From the NCBI GenBank assembly GCA_020638465.1, contig JACKIM010000002.1, forward strand, positions 682,001 to 746,000: 64,000 nt of DNA, given 5' to 3'. Both the position numbers and the translations under genes were made by a program. Below, piece after piece: positions 26,933 to 35,503 of this stretch (the first letter of the stretch is position 1; each line of letters begins with the position of its first letter). The notes under the pieces are model-generated. The model was given only the letters and a program-made list of their open reading frames with translations. It made no database searches and was not told the DNA's origin. This stretch comes from Geminicoccaceae bacterium (GTDB lineage: Bacteria; Pseudomonadota; Alphaproteobacteria; Geminicoccales; Geminicoccaceae).

Positions 26933-26970
26933 CATAGCAAATCTGACGCGATAGTTGAAGATTTGCTATG
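26933..26970 (-). promoter_or_regulatory. 12-bp perfect inverted repeat before the DUF4178 operon
   Basis: CATAGCAAATCT (26933-26944) is repeated as AGATTTGCTATG (26959-26970) with a 14-base centre. It lies 38 bases upstream of the first operon gene start. On the minus strand it covers or adjoins where a promoter is expected. The perfect match and A/T-rich arms resemble a dimeric repressor or activator site rather than a terminator, since no T-tract follows. The regulator is unknown. Confidence 0.5.
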
Positions 26971-27026
26971 GCGGATTTCCGTCGGGGAGTTTGCCATCCG
27001 GCTCGGTGCACCCTGTATCGCCGGAC

Positions 27027-27776
27027 TCAGAAAATGCCCGCAATCGAACGGGTGAGACCATCAACCAGTTGTGGCGCCGCATCCGGCCAGTCGAGATTGG
27101 CCTGGTTGGCCGTGGAAACCACACGGCTTCTATAGCGCTTCCATCGGCCCTGACCGCTCGAATACTGGCTGATCGAACCGCTCGATCCCTGAGACGATTT
27201 CAGTTCCTCGTCCTGGCTCACATAATCGCCAGGGGCCACGCGCTCCGAGATCTGGATATCGGTGATGATCGAATAGGTGACATCCTGCACGAATGCATCG
27301 GCCACTGTGGCGATACCCGCGCCAAGCAATGCACCGCCGGCCGTCAAGACGCTATCCTTGCCACCGGCCTTGCCGAGACCCCAACCGGCAGCGGCGCCGA
27401 CGGCCCCACCGGTGAGGACACTGCCGAACCCACCCCGATTGGCTTCCTCGGCGGCTGTCTGGCTGGTCTTCCCGGCCTGTAGCACATTGGCCTGCAGCAT
27501 GAACTGTGCACGATCCGGGTCGCCCGTCACCCGAAAGCCGTTGACATTCAATTTTTCGATGATGTCGCGTTCGATGTCGAAGTCAGGCTTGTCGGAGGTA
27601 TTGCGAACCTCGACATAGACAACTCTTGCCGACGGTCTCACCGGATCCAGGAAAATGGTGTCCGACATCTTCGTCTGCACATCGAGATTGCGCTTGGCAA
27701 TGCTCGTTGACGTCGCGGCACAACCGCTGATGGCCATCGTGAGTGCCAGGGCGATGAGTGTCTTGTGCAGATCCAT
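27027..27776 (-). CDS. TraT-family complement-resistance lipoprotein
   Basis: 249 residues from ATG 27776. A lipoprotein signal ends at ISGCAA (lipobox Cys near residue 18). The body carries LDPVRPSARVVYVEVRNTSDKPDFDIER and RGGFGSVLTGGAVGAAAGWGLGKAGG, the TraT family pattern with a glycine-rich membrane-like stretch in the middle. TraT proteins are outer-membrane lipoproteins first known from plasmid surface exclusion, but chromosomal homologues like this one are common and unassigned. It is transcribed after sodB, with a strong terminator between them, so it probably has its own promoter. Confidence 0.85.
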   Translation of the reverse strand: MDLHKTLIALALTMAISGCAATSTSIAKRNLDVQTKMSDTIFLDPVRPSARVVYVEVRNTSDKPDFDIERDIIEKLNVNGFRVTGDPDRAQFMLQANVLQAGKTSQTAAEEANRGGFGSVLTGGAVGAAAGWGLGKAGGKDSVLTAGGALLGAGIATVADAFVQDVTYSIITDIQISERVAPGDYVSQDEELKSSQGSSGSISQYSSGQGRWKRYRSRVVSTANQANLDWPDAAPQLVDGLTRSIAGIF

Positions 27777-27799
27777 GAGCAATATCATCCTCGACAGGC

Positions 27800-27826
27800 A
27801 AACGGGGCCGAAAGCCGGCCCCGTTT
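27800..27826 (-). terminator. Rho-independent terminator after the superoxide dismutase gene
   Basis: AAACGGGGCC (27800-27809) pairs perfectly with GGCCCCGTTT (27817-27826) around a 7-base loop. The stem is 10 pairs. It lies 43 bases beyond the sodB stop on the minus strand, between it and the TraT-like gene. Confidence 0.75.
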
Positions 27827-27869
27827 TCGATCGAAGCGACCGACCAAATGGCCGGCAGGACTTCGGGGA

Positions 27870-28475
27870 TCAGGCGGTGGCGTTGGCGAGTTCGCCTTCG
27901 ACCGCTTCCCAGTTTACCAGATTGTTCAGGAATGCTGCCAGATATTCCGGGCGACGGTTCTGGTAATCCAGGTAATAGGCATGCTCCCATACGTCGATAC
28001 CAAGCAGGGGGATCATGCCATCGACCAACGGATTGAGACCGTTGGCGGTCTTCGTCACCTTGAGCTTGTCGCCATCCAGCGCCAGCCAGGCCCAGCCCGA
28101 ACCGAACTGGGTGGCGCCAGCCTGCTTGAACGCCTCGGCAAACTTGTCGTAGCCGCCGAAATCGTTGTCGATGCGACGGGCAACCTCGCCGCCGGGCTTG
28201 CCGCCACCGCCCTTCCTCATTACCCGCCAGAACAGGCAATGGTTCCAGTGCTGACCGGCATTGTTGAGGATACCCGCCTTGGCCGGGTCCTTGGAGCTCT
28301 CAACGACGATGTCCTCAAGGCTTTTGCCTTCGAGTCCCGAGCCTTCGATCAGGTTATTGAGATTGGTGACATAGGTCTGGTGATGCTTGTCGTGGTGCAG
28401 GTGCAGGGTCTGCGACGACATGTAGGGAGCCAGCGCTTCATAGTCGTACGGTAGGTCTGGGAGCTCGAATGCCAT
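27870..28475 (-). CDS. sodB: Superoxide dismutase (Fe/Mn family)
   Basis: 201 residues. The four metal ligands sit in LHLHHDKHHQTYV (first His), NAGQHWNHCLFW (second His), and GIDVWEHAYYLDYQNRR (Asp and His), so all are present. Sequence features such as the WNHCLFW segment suit the Fe-type, or cambialistic, enzymes of alphaproteobacteria. It converts superoxide to peroxide and oxygen in the cytoplasm. The name sodB follows the Fe-type reading and is not proven. A strong terminator follows it. Confidence 0.93.
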   Translation of the reverse strand: MAFELPDLPYDYEALAPYMSSQTLHLHHDKHHQTYVTNLNNLIEGSGLEGKSLEDIVVESSKDPAKAGILNNAGQHWNHCLFWRVMRKGGGGKPGGEVARRIDNDFGGYDKFAEAFKQAGATQFGSGWAWLALDGDKLKVTKTANGLNPLVDGMIPLLGIDVWEHAYYLDYQNRRPEYLAAFLNNLVNWEAVEGELANATA

Positions 28476-28563
28476 GGTTTCCTCATCTTTTCGATCGTGA
28501 TGGAAATAGCGGTCTCCAACCCGCTAGATAGGAGCAATGGGCGCTTGTGGGAAGGCCCAAGGG

Positions 28564-29472
28564 TCAGGTTTCAGCGCGGATATGCCGTTCATTTCCTCGC
28601 GAAGACGTCATTTGAATGGCACAATTCGCATAATGAGCAAGAATTCGCTTGAGAATGAGCTGGTTCTCCGGGGCGAGAATCTGCATCAGCCGGTTGCGTG
28701 CCTCATTCGTGGCATTGGCGAAAGTCGACAATCGTTCGAACAGGCGATGGCGGAGGATTATCACCTCCCGCGCACCTTCTCCCGCAAGCCGGCTTGCGAG
28801 CGCCTCGCGATCATCCGACAGATCGTCCCACAATTCCCGTGGAATGGTGAGAAGGTTGTGGCCGGCGCGGGCATCCTGCACGAGGTCGCGCATGATGTGC
28901 GTGAGATAGCAACTGATTCCCAACGGGCGGGCAAGATCCCAGATTTCCTCATTGCTCGTGTTCGAAGACAGATTGCATGTGCTGTCGTCGGCGGCGAGCA
29001 GCCAGGTGAAGACATAGGTCGGCGCCACAGTGGCACCTTCCGCATAGGCGAGAAAATCCTCGAATGTCGGCATCAGCTGTCCGAGTGCATCCGCTCGCAT
29101 GGCCAGGGCCAGGGCATCCCAGGGGCGCGGGCCGAGGTCCGCGCCGGGCAGGGTGCGCGAAAGTTCGAACAGTATATCGGCTTCGAGCGGGTCGTGGGTC
29201 CCGGGAGCGATTCCCGATGCAGCAGTGCGGATATTCTCGCGCCACGACGCGATGCGTGCCAGGGTCGGGCTTTCAGGGCCGCGATCGCAAGCCGGCTGAT
29301 GATCGACATGGTCATCGATCATCCGCATCGCCATATAGGTGGCAACGAACAACTCCTGCCTGGCCTGGCCGAAGTTTCGGGCCTCATGACAGATCAGGCT
29401 GTCCCGGCCGAATGTCAGGCGTGCGAGGTTGTCGCGGGCACGATTTCGGTTCGAGGTGGTTACGGGTTTCAT
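28564..29472 (-). CDS. Squalene/phytoene synthase family protein
   Basis: 302 residues from ATG 29472 (another ATG at 29484 is possible). The first aspartate-rich motif is MRMIDDHVDH and the second is YLTHIMRDLVQDARAGHN, so both prenyl-diphosphate metal-binding sites look intact. Such enzymes condense two farnesyl or geranylgeranyl diphosphates; in hopanoid clusters related genes are hpnC and hpnD, and I cannot tell which product applies. It is divergent from a second family member, and the two start codons lie within about 55 bases of each other. Confidence 0.8.
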   Translation of the reverse strand: MKPVTTSNRNRARDNLARLTFGRDSLICHEARNFGQARQELFVATYMAMRMIDDHVDHQPACDRGPESPTLARIASWRENIRTAASGIAPGTHDPLEADILFELSRTLPGADLGPRPWDALALAMRADALGQLMPTFEDFLAYAEGATVAPTYVFTWLLAADDSTCNLSSNTSNEEIWDLARPLGISCYLTHIMRDLVQDARAGHNLLTIPRELWDDLSDDREALASRLAGEGAREVIILRHRLFERLSTFANATNEARNRLMQILAPENQLILKRILAHYANCAIQMTSSRGNERHIRAET

Positions 29473-29524
29473 GGGCGGGAACATTACAGTTGAACAGGAC
29501 AAGCGCAATTCAAACCCGGCTGCC

Positions 29525-30178
29525 ATGGCCGAAGCCGCGGCCGATTGTGATCTCGACCGCTACATCTCGATCGCAACGGTCCCCTTCATGCCCGCTGGAT
29601 CGCGACGACAGCTGACCGCACTCATCCTGTTTCATCATGAACTGCGAAGAATTCCCCACCTTGCAAGCGAACCTTTCCTTGGCCTGATCCGCCTGCAATG
29701 GTGGCGCGATCGGCTCGCGGCAAATGATCGTGCGGGGCCTGATTTTCTGCCCGACCTGCTGGATATCGCCGCGTTGAATCGCGATGGCCTCTATGATCTC
29801 ATCGACCTGTTCTCGTCGATGCTCGAGATGCCCGAGCGGACAGGAGACGTGGATGCGTCGGTTGCCACGCGTACCGCGGCGAGGCTCCAGCGGCTTTTTG
29901 CCGAAACGCTGGGAGTTGGCGACGCGGGTCTGGTGCGGCGCGCTTCGGCCGTCGGTGCTGCATACAGCCTGTCGCTCAGTGGCGATCCCCGGGACCGCGA
30001 GAAGGCCGGCAACTATCTCCGGCGGGCCCGCGCTGGCCGCCCGCCGCCACGAACGGCCATGGCTGCCTTCACGCTTGCCCGCCTGGCCGACCACCGTCTT
30101 GCGCACGGCGTGAATGCGCGCCCGCCGGTATCCATGCCCTTTCGTATCATGGCTGCCTGCATGCAGCGTCGGATTTGA
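29525..30178 (+). CDS. Squalene/phytoene synthase-like protein, shortened
   Basis: 217 residues from ATG 29525; an ATG at 29471 overlaps the divergent gene's start. The N-terminal part (DRYISIATVPFMPAGSRRQLTALILFHHELRRI, then LIRLQWWRDRLA) matches the alphaproteobacterial and NDUFAF6-like branch of the squalene/phytoene synthase family. The region where the classical aspartate-rich motifs should be carries no DDxxD, so it may be a non-catalytic or assembly-factor type protein. It is shorter than its usual 260-290 residues. The pairing with the neighbour suggests a common ancestor and a shared control region. Confidence 0.7.
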   Translation: MAEAAADCDLDRYISIATVPFMPAGSRRQLTALILFHHELRRIPHLASEPFLGLIRLQWWRDRLAANDRAGPDFLPDLLDIAALNRDGLYDLIDLFSSMLEMPERTGDVDASVATRTAARLQRLFAETLGVGDAGLVRRASAVGAAYSLSLSGDPRDREKAGNYLRRARAGRPPPRTAMAAFTLARLADHRLAHGVNARPPVSMPFRIMAACMQRRI

Positions 30179-30193
30179 CTGGGAGAGCAGAGC

Positions 30194-31072
30194 ATGACGA
30201 CAAGCCGGGAAATGGGGGAGAACATGCCGAAACTGACAATCGACCATGTGGGACTGTTTACTGATAATCTGGATGCACTGGCAAAGCGGCTCGAAGGGTT
30301 GGGTCTGCGGCTGACACCCTTCACGCCGCAGTACAACCGTGGGCCAGACGGTGAGCCTGCGGCTGCCGGAACTGCCAACCGGCTCGCGGTTCTGTCCCGA
30401 GGCTATCTCGAATTCCTGACGCCGATCGCTGATTCACCGCTGGCCTCGCAGATGCGCGAGCGAATCGATCGGTACCGTGGGTTTCATCTGATCGCATTCG
30501 GTAGCGATAATGCGCAAGCAGACCATGAGCGCCTCAAGACTGGAGGTTTCGAGCCCCTGCCTCTGGTGAATCTGCAACGCCCCGTGAAAATCGAGGGGAA
30601 GCCGGATGCCGACACCGTGGCACGGTTCTCGGTAGTGCGCGTGCCTCCCAATGCCATGTCCGAGGGGAGGATCCAGATTTGCCAGCACCACACACCTGAA
30701 TATGTCTGGTGCCCGCCATGGTCTCCGCAGGCGAATGGCTGGCAATCGCTGAGCGATATTGCCATCTGCGTCGAGGATGCGGACAAAGCGGCGCGACGCT
30801 ATGCAGCCTTCAGCGGCATCGAGCCACGACGCACGGGGGACGGCAGCTGGCTGCTGATGACCGGACGGGGGCGCATCGCAATCTTGAACCAGGCTGCCTG
30901 CCGTGCGGTCATCAACCTGCCTGTATCGTTTGTTCCCTGCATTCCCGCGATTGCGGTGACCTGCACCGGTGAACCCGCGACTATCGACCTGAGGCCGCAA
31001 GCCCACGGCATCATCGAACTGATCGAACCCGACGGCGAACCGTCATGGATCAAAGGCGGTTCCAAGGTGTGA
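30194..31072 (+). CDS. VOC/glyoxalase-like domain protein
   Basis: 292 residues. The first half has IDHVGLFTDNLDALAKRLEGLGLRLTPFTPQ, and a second copy of the fold begins near SLSDIAICVEDADKAARRYAAFSG. This resembles the glyoxalase-like domain family (PF13468 type) seen alone in many alphaproteobacteria, in which two VOC modules make one metal site. The substrate is unknown. The gene follows the squalene synthase-like gene by 15 bases and may be cotranscribed with it. It converges on the GGDEF-EAL gene. Confidence 0.75.
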   Translation: MTTSREMGENMPKLTIDHVGLFTDNLDALAKRLEGLGLRLTPFTPQYNRGPDGEPAAAGTANRLAVLSRGYLEFLTPIADSPLASQMRERIDRYRGFHLIAFGSDNAQADHERLKTGGFEPLPLVNLQRPVKIEGKPDADTVARFSVVRVPPNAMSEGRIQICQHHTPEYVWCPPWSPQANGWQSLSDIAICVEDADKAARRYAAFSGIEPRRTGDGSWLLMTGRGRIAILNQAACRAVINLPVSFVPCIPAIAVTCTGEPATIDLRPQAHGIIELIEPDGEPSWIKGGSKV

Positions 31073-31110
31073 ACCGTTTGCGGAAGACTCACCCTGTTTC
31101 GATCCATTCG

Positions 31111-33567
31111 TCAGGTAGGGCCCGAGCGGGATGGGTGACGTCGGATCATGCTTGTCGCTCCGATAGTATTTGCCGGATTTTGGACAGGCGGCGTGGGTTG
31201 CGCCATCCGTGTACCGGCCCGCCAGGGTGAGGGGCCGCCCCGATACTTTGCCAGAATCCGATCAAGACTGCGGGCAGGACGGTCCCACAGGAATCCCTGA
31301 CCGAAATGGCAGCCCATCGAGGCGAGGGTTTCGTGCTGGGCCGCCGTCTCGATTCCTTCGGCAATCACGATGATGTTCATTTCAGACGCCAGATCGATGA
31401 TGTGCTGGACGATCTTCCTCGTCCGCAGCTCGGTGGTGATCAGGCTTGTGAACGACCGGTCGAGCTTCAGTGTGTCGACATCGAGGCGGGCAAGATATTG
31501 CAGGGATGCGTATTCGCTGCCGAAATCATCAATCGCAATGGAATAGCCAGCTTTCTTGAGTTTTGTCAGTCGTGCCAGACTGTCGTCATCGACAAAGGCC
31601 GATTCGGTGACTTCGATCCGGATCCGGGCCGCAGCCTCCGGTTTGTCGATGGCAGCGGACAGGGCTGCATGGACCAGATGGTCCGATCCGAGTTGCAGGG
31701 GCGAAACATTCACCGATATGCGGAAGTTTCCGGGTAGGGTATCGACGGCCAGCTCGACGGAGGTCAGCACGGAGTGGAAGACCCAGTCACCCAACGCGTT
31801 GATGTATCCATGCTTTTCCGCCAAGGGGACGAAGTCGTCTGGGGAGACGTTGTCGAGATCAGGCGAGTGCAAGCGTGCGAGCGCTTCCGCACTGACGATT
31901 TCTCCGCCGCCAAGATCGACGATAGCCTGATAGTCCAGGTAGAACAGGTCGTCATTTCCGACGACCTTGAGGGCGTCGATGATGCGTTCCTGGCGTGCCC
32001 GTTCGACGTGCATCGCCTCCGTGTAGTAACGGCTGCAATCGCCTCCACTCGATTTGGCGTAATATTGCGCGATGTCCGCCTTGCGCAGCAATTCGAGGAG
32101 CTCGTGTCGTGTCGGCGCGGGCGGGGCATCGTCTGCATGGCCGCTGTAGTCTGCAGTGGCAAGACCAGTGCTGGCCGTCACGCGCACAGGCCGGTCGCAC
32201 ATGAGGAATTCGGCCTTGAATGCATTTTCGATCGCGCGGCGCGTCTGGTCGACGGCTCCTTTCGACGTGTTCGCAAACAATGTCGCAAACTCGTCACCGC
32301 CGATGCGTGCCGTGGCCACCACGGGCTTCGCAATGCTGTCGAGGCGCTGTCCGACCTCGATCAGCAATCGGTCGCCATAGTCGTGACCATGAACGTCATT
32401 GAGCAGCTTGAAGCCATCGATATCGATGTAGGCGACGCCGATCGGGCGTGTTTCCGTCATGGCATGGTTGATCAGGCCGCGACGGTTGAGCAATCGCGTG
32501 AGCGGGTCGGTTCGGGACAGCTCGATCAGGCTCTTTTCCGACTCTGCGTATGCGGCGACGGCGATGCGTGCTCGAATGATCAGCAGCACCAGGATGACGA
32601 TGCCAAGGGTGGCGACGATCATTTCCTCCACCATGCTGGCATCATCGGCAAATATTCCGACGACCAGCGGAAGGGCCGCAGCGGTCACGATGGCAAACGA
32701 CCGGATCGCGGACCAGTCGCCGCGAGCTTCAGTCGCCGGTCTGGAGATATCTTCGGCCGACGGGGCGAGGCAGGCGGCCACCCACAGGAAGGACGAGAGC
32801 GGATAGACATCGAATGCTGCCGCGCCGATGGCCCATCCCGAGAGTTCGATGACGTTGTGGACAATCACGTCGCCACCGATCATGAGTAGCCATCCGGCCA
32901 TCAAAAGCCGAAAGGCACGGCCGCGCAGGATATCGATGAAGATCAAACGGGCAACGAGCCCGGTGATGAAGACATATCCGGCCGGAGCCACCACGCCCAG
33001 GCCAAGGGCAAGCGGCAGGAGGTCATATGCCATCCAGCCCGGAACGGCCACGAAGGGAATGACCACTGCCGTATAGGCAATCAGGATGATCGCGACTTCG
33101 AGCCGGGTATCGGTGATGCTGTCGGTCTTGCGTAACCGTATGACTGCTGCAAGTGCTGCCACGGCCGCACCGCCCTGGAGGGCCAGCATCATGAATATGA
33201 GCCAGCCATTCCACAGCATGATATGGCCGGTATGCATCGTCAGCGGCCTCAGCGTGAAGCTCGCAATCAGGATCAGGAGCATGATCCACGGAAGCTTGCT
33301 TGTCGGCCGGGTAATGATGATGCCGGCAAGGAGTGCCAGGGTTGCGAATGCGCAGGATATCCCTCGAACGGCAAGATGGTTCAGGAATGCCGTATCGAAA
33401 TTGGTATCGGCCATTGCCGGAATGAAACCGCTGAGATAGCCGATGATACCGGCTGCAATGGCGAGGTTGGAAGCGCGCCGGCGCCACTGATCCGCTCCGA
33501 TCCGGGGATCGGCAGGAGACGGCCCGTCCGTATCGTGGGAGTGTCTCTTGGCGCGGTCGCTGGACAT
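31111..33567 (-). CDS. Membrane GGDEF-EAL protein, c-di-GMP turnover
   Basis: 818 residues from ATG 33567 (a TTG at 33609 is another option). The N-terminal 290 residues hold about eight membrane segments in a presumed sensor domain. The GGDEF domain (ARIGGDEFATLF) is intact, though I see no RxxD inhibitory site at the usual distance. The EAL domain has EALARLHS, NVSPLQL, EVTES, IDDFGSEYASL, LKLDRSF and AEGIET, so all its metal and catalytic positions look kept. It can in principle both make and degrade cyclic di-GMP; the sensor ligand is unknown. It probably influences motility or biofilm. Confidence 0.92.
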   Translation of the reverse strand: MSSDRAKRHSHDTDGPSPADPRIGADQWRRRASNLAIAAGIIGYLSGFIPAMADTNFDTAFLNHLAVRGISCAFATLALLAGIIITRPTSKLPWIMLLILIASFTLRPLTMHTGHIMLWNGWLIFMMLALQGGAAVAALAAVIRLRKTDSITDTRLEVAIILIAYTAVVIPFVAVPGWMAYDLLPLALGLGVVAPAGYVFITGLVARLIFIDILRGRAFRLLMAGWLLMIGGDVIVHNVIELSGWAIGAAAFDVYPLSSFLWVAACLAPSAEDISRPATEARGDWSAIRSFAIVTAAALPLVVGIFADDASMVEEMIVATLGIVILVLLIIRARIAVAAYAESEKSLIELSRTDPLTRLLNRRGLINHAMTETRPIGVAYIDIDGFKLLNDVHGHDYGDRLLIEVGQRLDSIAKPVVATARIGGDEFATLFANTSKGAVDQTRRAIENAFKAEFLMCDRPVRVTASTGLATADYSGHADDAPPAPTRHELLELLRKADIAQYYAKSSGGDCSRYYTEAMHVERARQERIIDALKVVGNDDLFYLDYQAIVDLGGGEIVSAEALARLHSPDLDNVSPDDFVPLAEKHGYINALGDWVFHSVLTSVELAVDTLPGNFRISVNVSPLQLGSDHLVHAALSAAIDKPEAAARIRIEVTESAFVDDDSLARLTKLKKAGYSIAIDDFGSEYASLQYLARLDVDTLKLDRSFTSLITTELRTRKIVQHIIDLASEMNIIVIAEGIETAAQHETLASMGCHFGQGFLWDRPARSLDRILAKYRGGPSPWRAGTRMAQPTPPVQNPANTIGATSMIRRHPSRSGPT

Positions 33568-33841
33568 TTTGGCGATCTGCCTCTCAAGCAGTCGATTGGA
33601 CCCTTTCAAAATGATATTGCTTTTTTAACAGCATGGCATCGCATTTCCAATGTAGGATGGCAAATAAATAAGTGTCTGGATCATAATATAAAAATAACGA
33701 AAGTTGAGCGCATCCGCGAAACGCGATGACCTCGCGTGATGCCATTTCGAGAGTGTGTAATTACGGGATAATGTCTGTATTTTCCATTTCCCGGGTCGGT
33801 GCCATTGTACTCCCGATGCCCCGGCGATTGTCGTGTCGTGG

Positions 33842-34228
33842 CTACAATCGCCGGAATGCGGCCATGCCGAGGCCAAGGGCGGCAATGCAGAAGACCACCG
33901 ACATCAGGACATAGGCGGCTGCACTCAGGTGCCGCCCGCGTTCGTAGAGAACCACCACGTCGAGGGAGAAGGTGGAGAACGTCGTGAACGCGCCGAGCAG
34001 GCCGACAGCGATCAGGCTGCGGACCTCCGGTGTAACCTGCAGGCGGGTTGCCGATAGTTCGACAAAGGCGCCCATCACGAACGAACCGGCGATATTGACA
34101 ACCAGCGTGGCCAACGGAAAGCCGGTGCCGATGGTGCGTGCCACGGTCACATAGACGAGATAGCGGCTGACCGCTCCGATGGCTCCGCCGACTGCCACCG
34201 ACAGCAGGGTGAAAATACTCAATGGCAT
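33842..34228 (-). CDS. crcB: Fluoride efflux channel CrcB
   Basis: 128 residues with four membrane segments. The family motifs GGAIGAVSRYLV near the start and GLLGAFTTFSTFSLD near residue 80 are both present; the second lines the fluoride pore. CrcB (Fluc) exports fluoride as a dimer. Its start is chosen at ATG 34228, because the in-frame start 27 bases upstream adds nothing conserved. I see no match to the fluoride riboswitch in the 75 bases before it. Confidence 0.92.
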   Translation of the reverse strand: MPLSIFTLLSVAVGGAIGAVSRYLVYVTVARTIGTGFPLATLVVNIAGSFVMGAFVELSATRLQVTPEVRSLIAVGLLGAFTTFSTFSLDVVVLYERGRHLSAAAYVLMSVVFCIAALGLGMAAFRRL

Positions 34229-34303
34229 GGCTGCATGGTCTCCGGCACTAGCCATGGCGGCGGTTCGGGGTAGCAGTACGCGTCCGTCAATGATCGAACG
34301 GGT

Positions 34304-34576
34304 TCAGTCATGCCCGGCTTCGTCGTCATATCCCTTGTGGTGGCTGTAATAAACCAGCCACATCAGTCCCACGCCGAGCAGGAATGTCGCCGATACGCCG
34401 GCAAGGAGGGCGATCTGGCCATGCAGGCCGATCTCGACATCGCCGATCTCGGTCCACACATACCAGGCCACGGCTGCGCTGGAGATGAGCAACGCGAAAA
34501 GAACGAAAATGGTGAAAAGCATTCCACGCAAGACTATCGGGTCCTGAAGATTGTCATTGAACCAACGTGGAACCAA
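34304..34576 (-). CDS. Small two-span membrane protein, function unknown
   Basis: About 90 residues from a TTG at 34576, which has AAGG 8 bases upstream; an ATG at 34522 would give 72 residues. Two membrane segments occupy roughly residues 20-40 and 53-74, and the C-terminus is short and charged, ending in YYSHHKGYDDEAGHD. I recognise no named family. The frame runs on upstream with no conserved features to 34696, but that part overlaps the methyltransferase gene on the opposite strand and is probably not translated. It lies 75 bases before crcB. Confidence 0.6.
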   Translation of the reverse strand: MVPRWFNDNLQDPIVLRGMLFTIFVLFALLISSAAVAWYVWTEIGDVEIGLHGQIALLAGVSATFLLGVGLMWLVYYSHHKGYDDEAGHD

Positions 34577-34629
34577 GCTGTAGGCCTTGTCGGGCCGAAC
34601 ATCAACCTTGCCCGGAGAATGGACGCACC

Positions 34630-35283
34630 GTGGACTATCCTCTTCGCCGTCACACCGAAGTCCTGCGCGAGGTTGTCGCTCCGCTGGAGGGGGCAATCGT
34701 CGACATAGGCTGCGGACGCGGGGCGCTGGCGGGCTGGTTCAGGAAGCAGGGCATGAATGCGGTCGGTATCGATCCCCAGGCGGCCCTGCGCCCTTCGATT
34801 GCTGCCATGGCAGAAAGCCTGCCGCTGGCCGACGAGAGCCTGGACATCGCCCTGTTCTTCAACAGCCTGCATCACGTTCCGGTGGCGATGATGGATCGGG
34901 CCATCGCCGAGGCTTCCCGGGTGGTTCAGGCACAGGGACGAATCGTCGTGGTCGAGCCGCTCGCCGAAGGCCGGCATTTTCGTCTCATGCAGCCGCTTGA
35001 GGACGAGACCGGGATCCGCGGCCACGCTCTGGCCGCCTTGCGCCGCGCGGTTGGCCACGGCTTGAGGCAGACGCATGAAATCCACTACGACACCCATCTG
35101 GTTCAGACCTCGCTCGATGAAGTGATCGGGCATCTGCTGGCCGCCGATCCGCAGCGGGCCGAAAAACTCCACACTGTACGTGAATCCATGGAATGTTTGT
35201 ATCGCGAATTGGGAACTCCTTGCGATCAGGGCATGGTGTTCAACCAACCCATGCGTCTCAATGTGCTGATGAAGGATGGCTGA
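34630..35283 (+). CDS. Class I SAM-dependent methyltransferase
   Basis: 217 residues from GTG 34630. The S-adenosylmethionine site is IVDIGCGRGALAGWFRKQG (motif I), with VGIDPQ as motif II and SLPLADESLDIALFFNSLHHV as motif III. This is a small soluble methyltransferase of the Methyltransf_11 group. The target cannot be read from sequence or neighbours. It is divergent from the small membrane protein gene, with 53 bases between the two starts. Confidence 0.82.
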   Translation: MDYPLRRHTEVLREVVAPLEGAIVDIGCGRGALAGWFRKQGMNAVGIDPQAALRPSIAAMAESLPLADESLDIALFFNSLHHVPVAMMDRAIAEASRVVQAQGRIVVVEPLAEGRHFRLMQPLEDETGIRGHALAALRRAVGHGLRQTHEIHYDTHLVQTSLDEVIGHLLAADPQRAEKLHTVRESMECLYRELGTPCDQGMVFNQPMRLNVLMKDG

Positions 35284-35503
35284 GGATTGGTCGTATCGCG
35301 GTATCGTCTTCAGCCCTGCAGGCACCATGCAGTGTGACCGCGCGATGGTCATCGGCGTCGACCGACGGCCAATCTGCTGGTATGCAGACCGGCAACGATA
35401 ATTGTACCGCGCCAGGCCAAGACCATCGTCACACGAACCTTTTCGAGGGAACACCCCTATCGGAGCCGCTTGTTCGGATGAGCGGGCGACGTGGAGAGCA
35501 AGT

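Noticed and set aside
31774..32889. A 371-codon plus-strand frame inside the GGDEF-EAL gene
   Set aside because: Shadow of a strongly supported gene with GGDEF and EAL residues on the minus strand.
34229..34303. Fluoride riboswitch before crcB
   Set aside because: No matching GATGG/CTGATG pattern with the expected pseudoknot partners in the 75 bases upstream.
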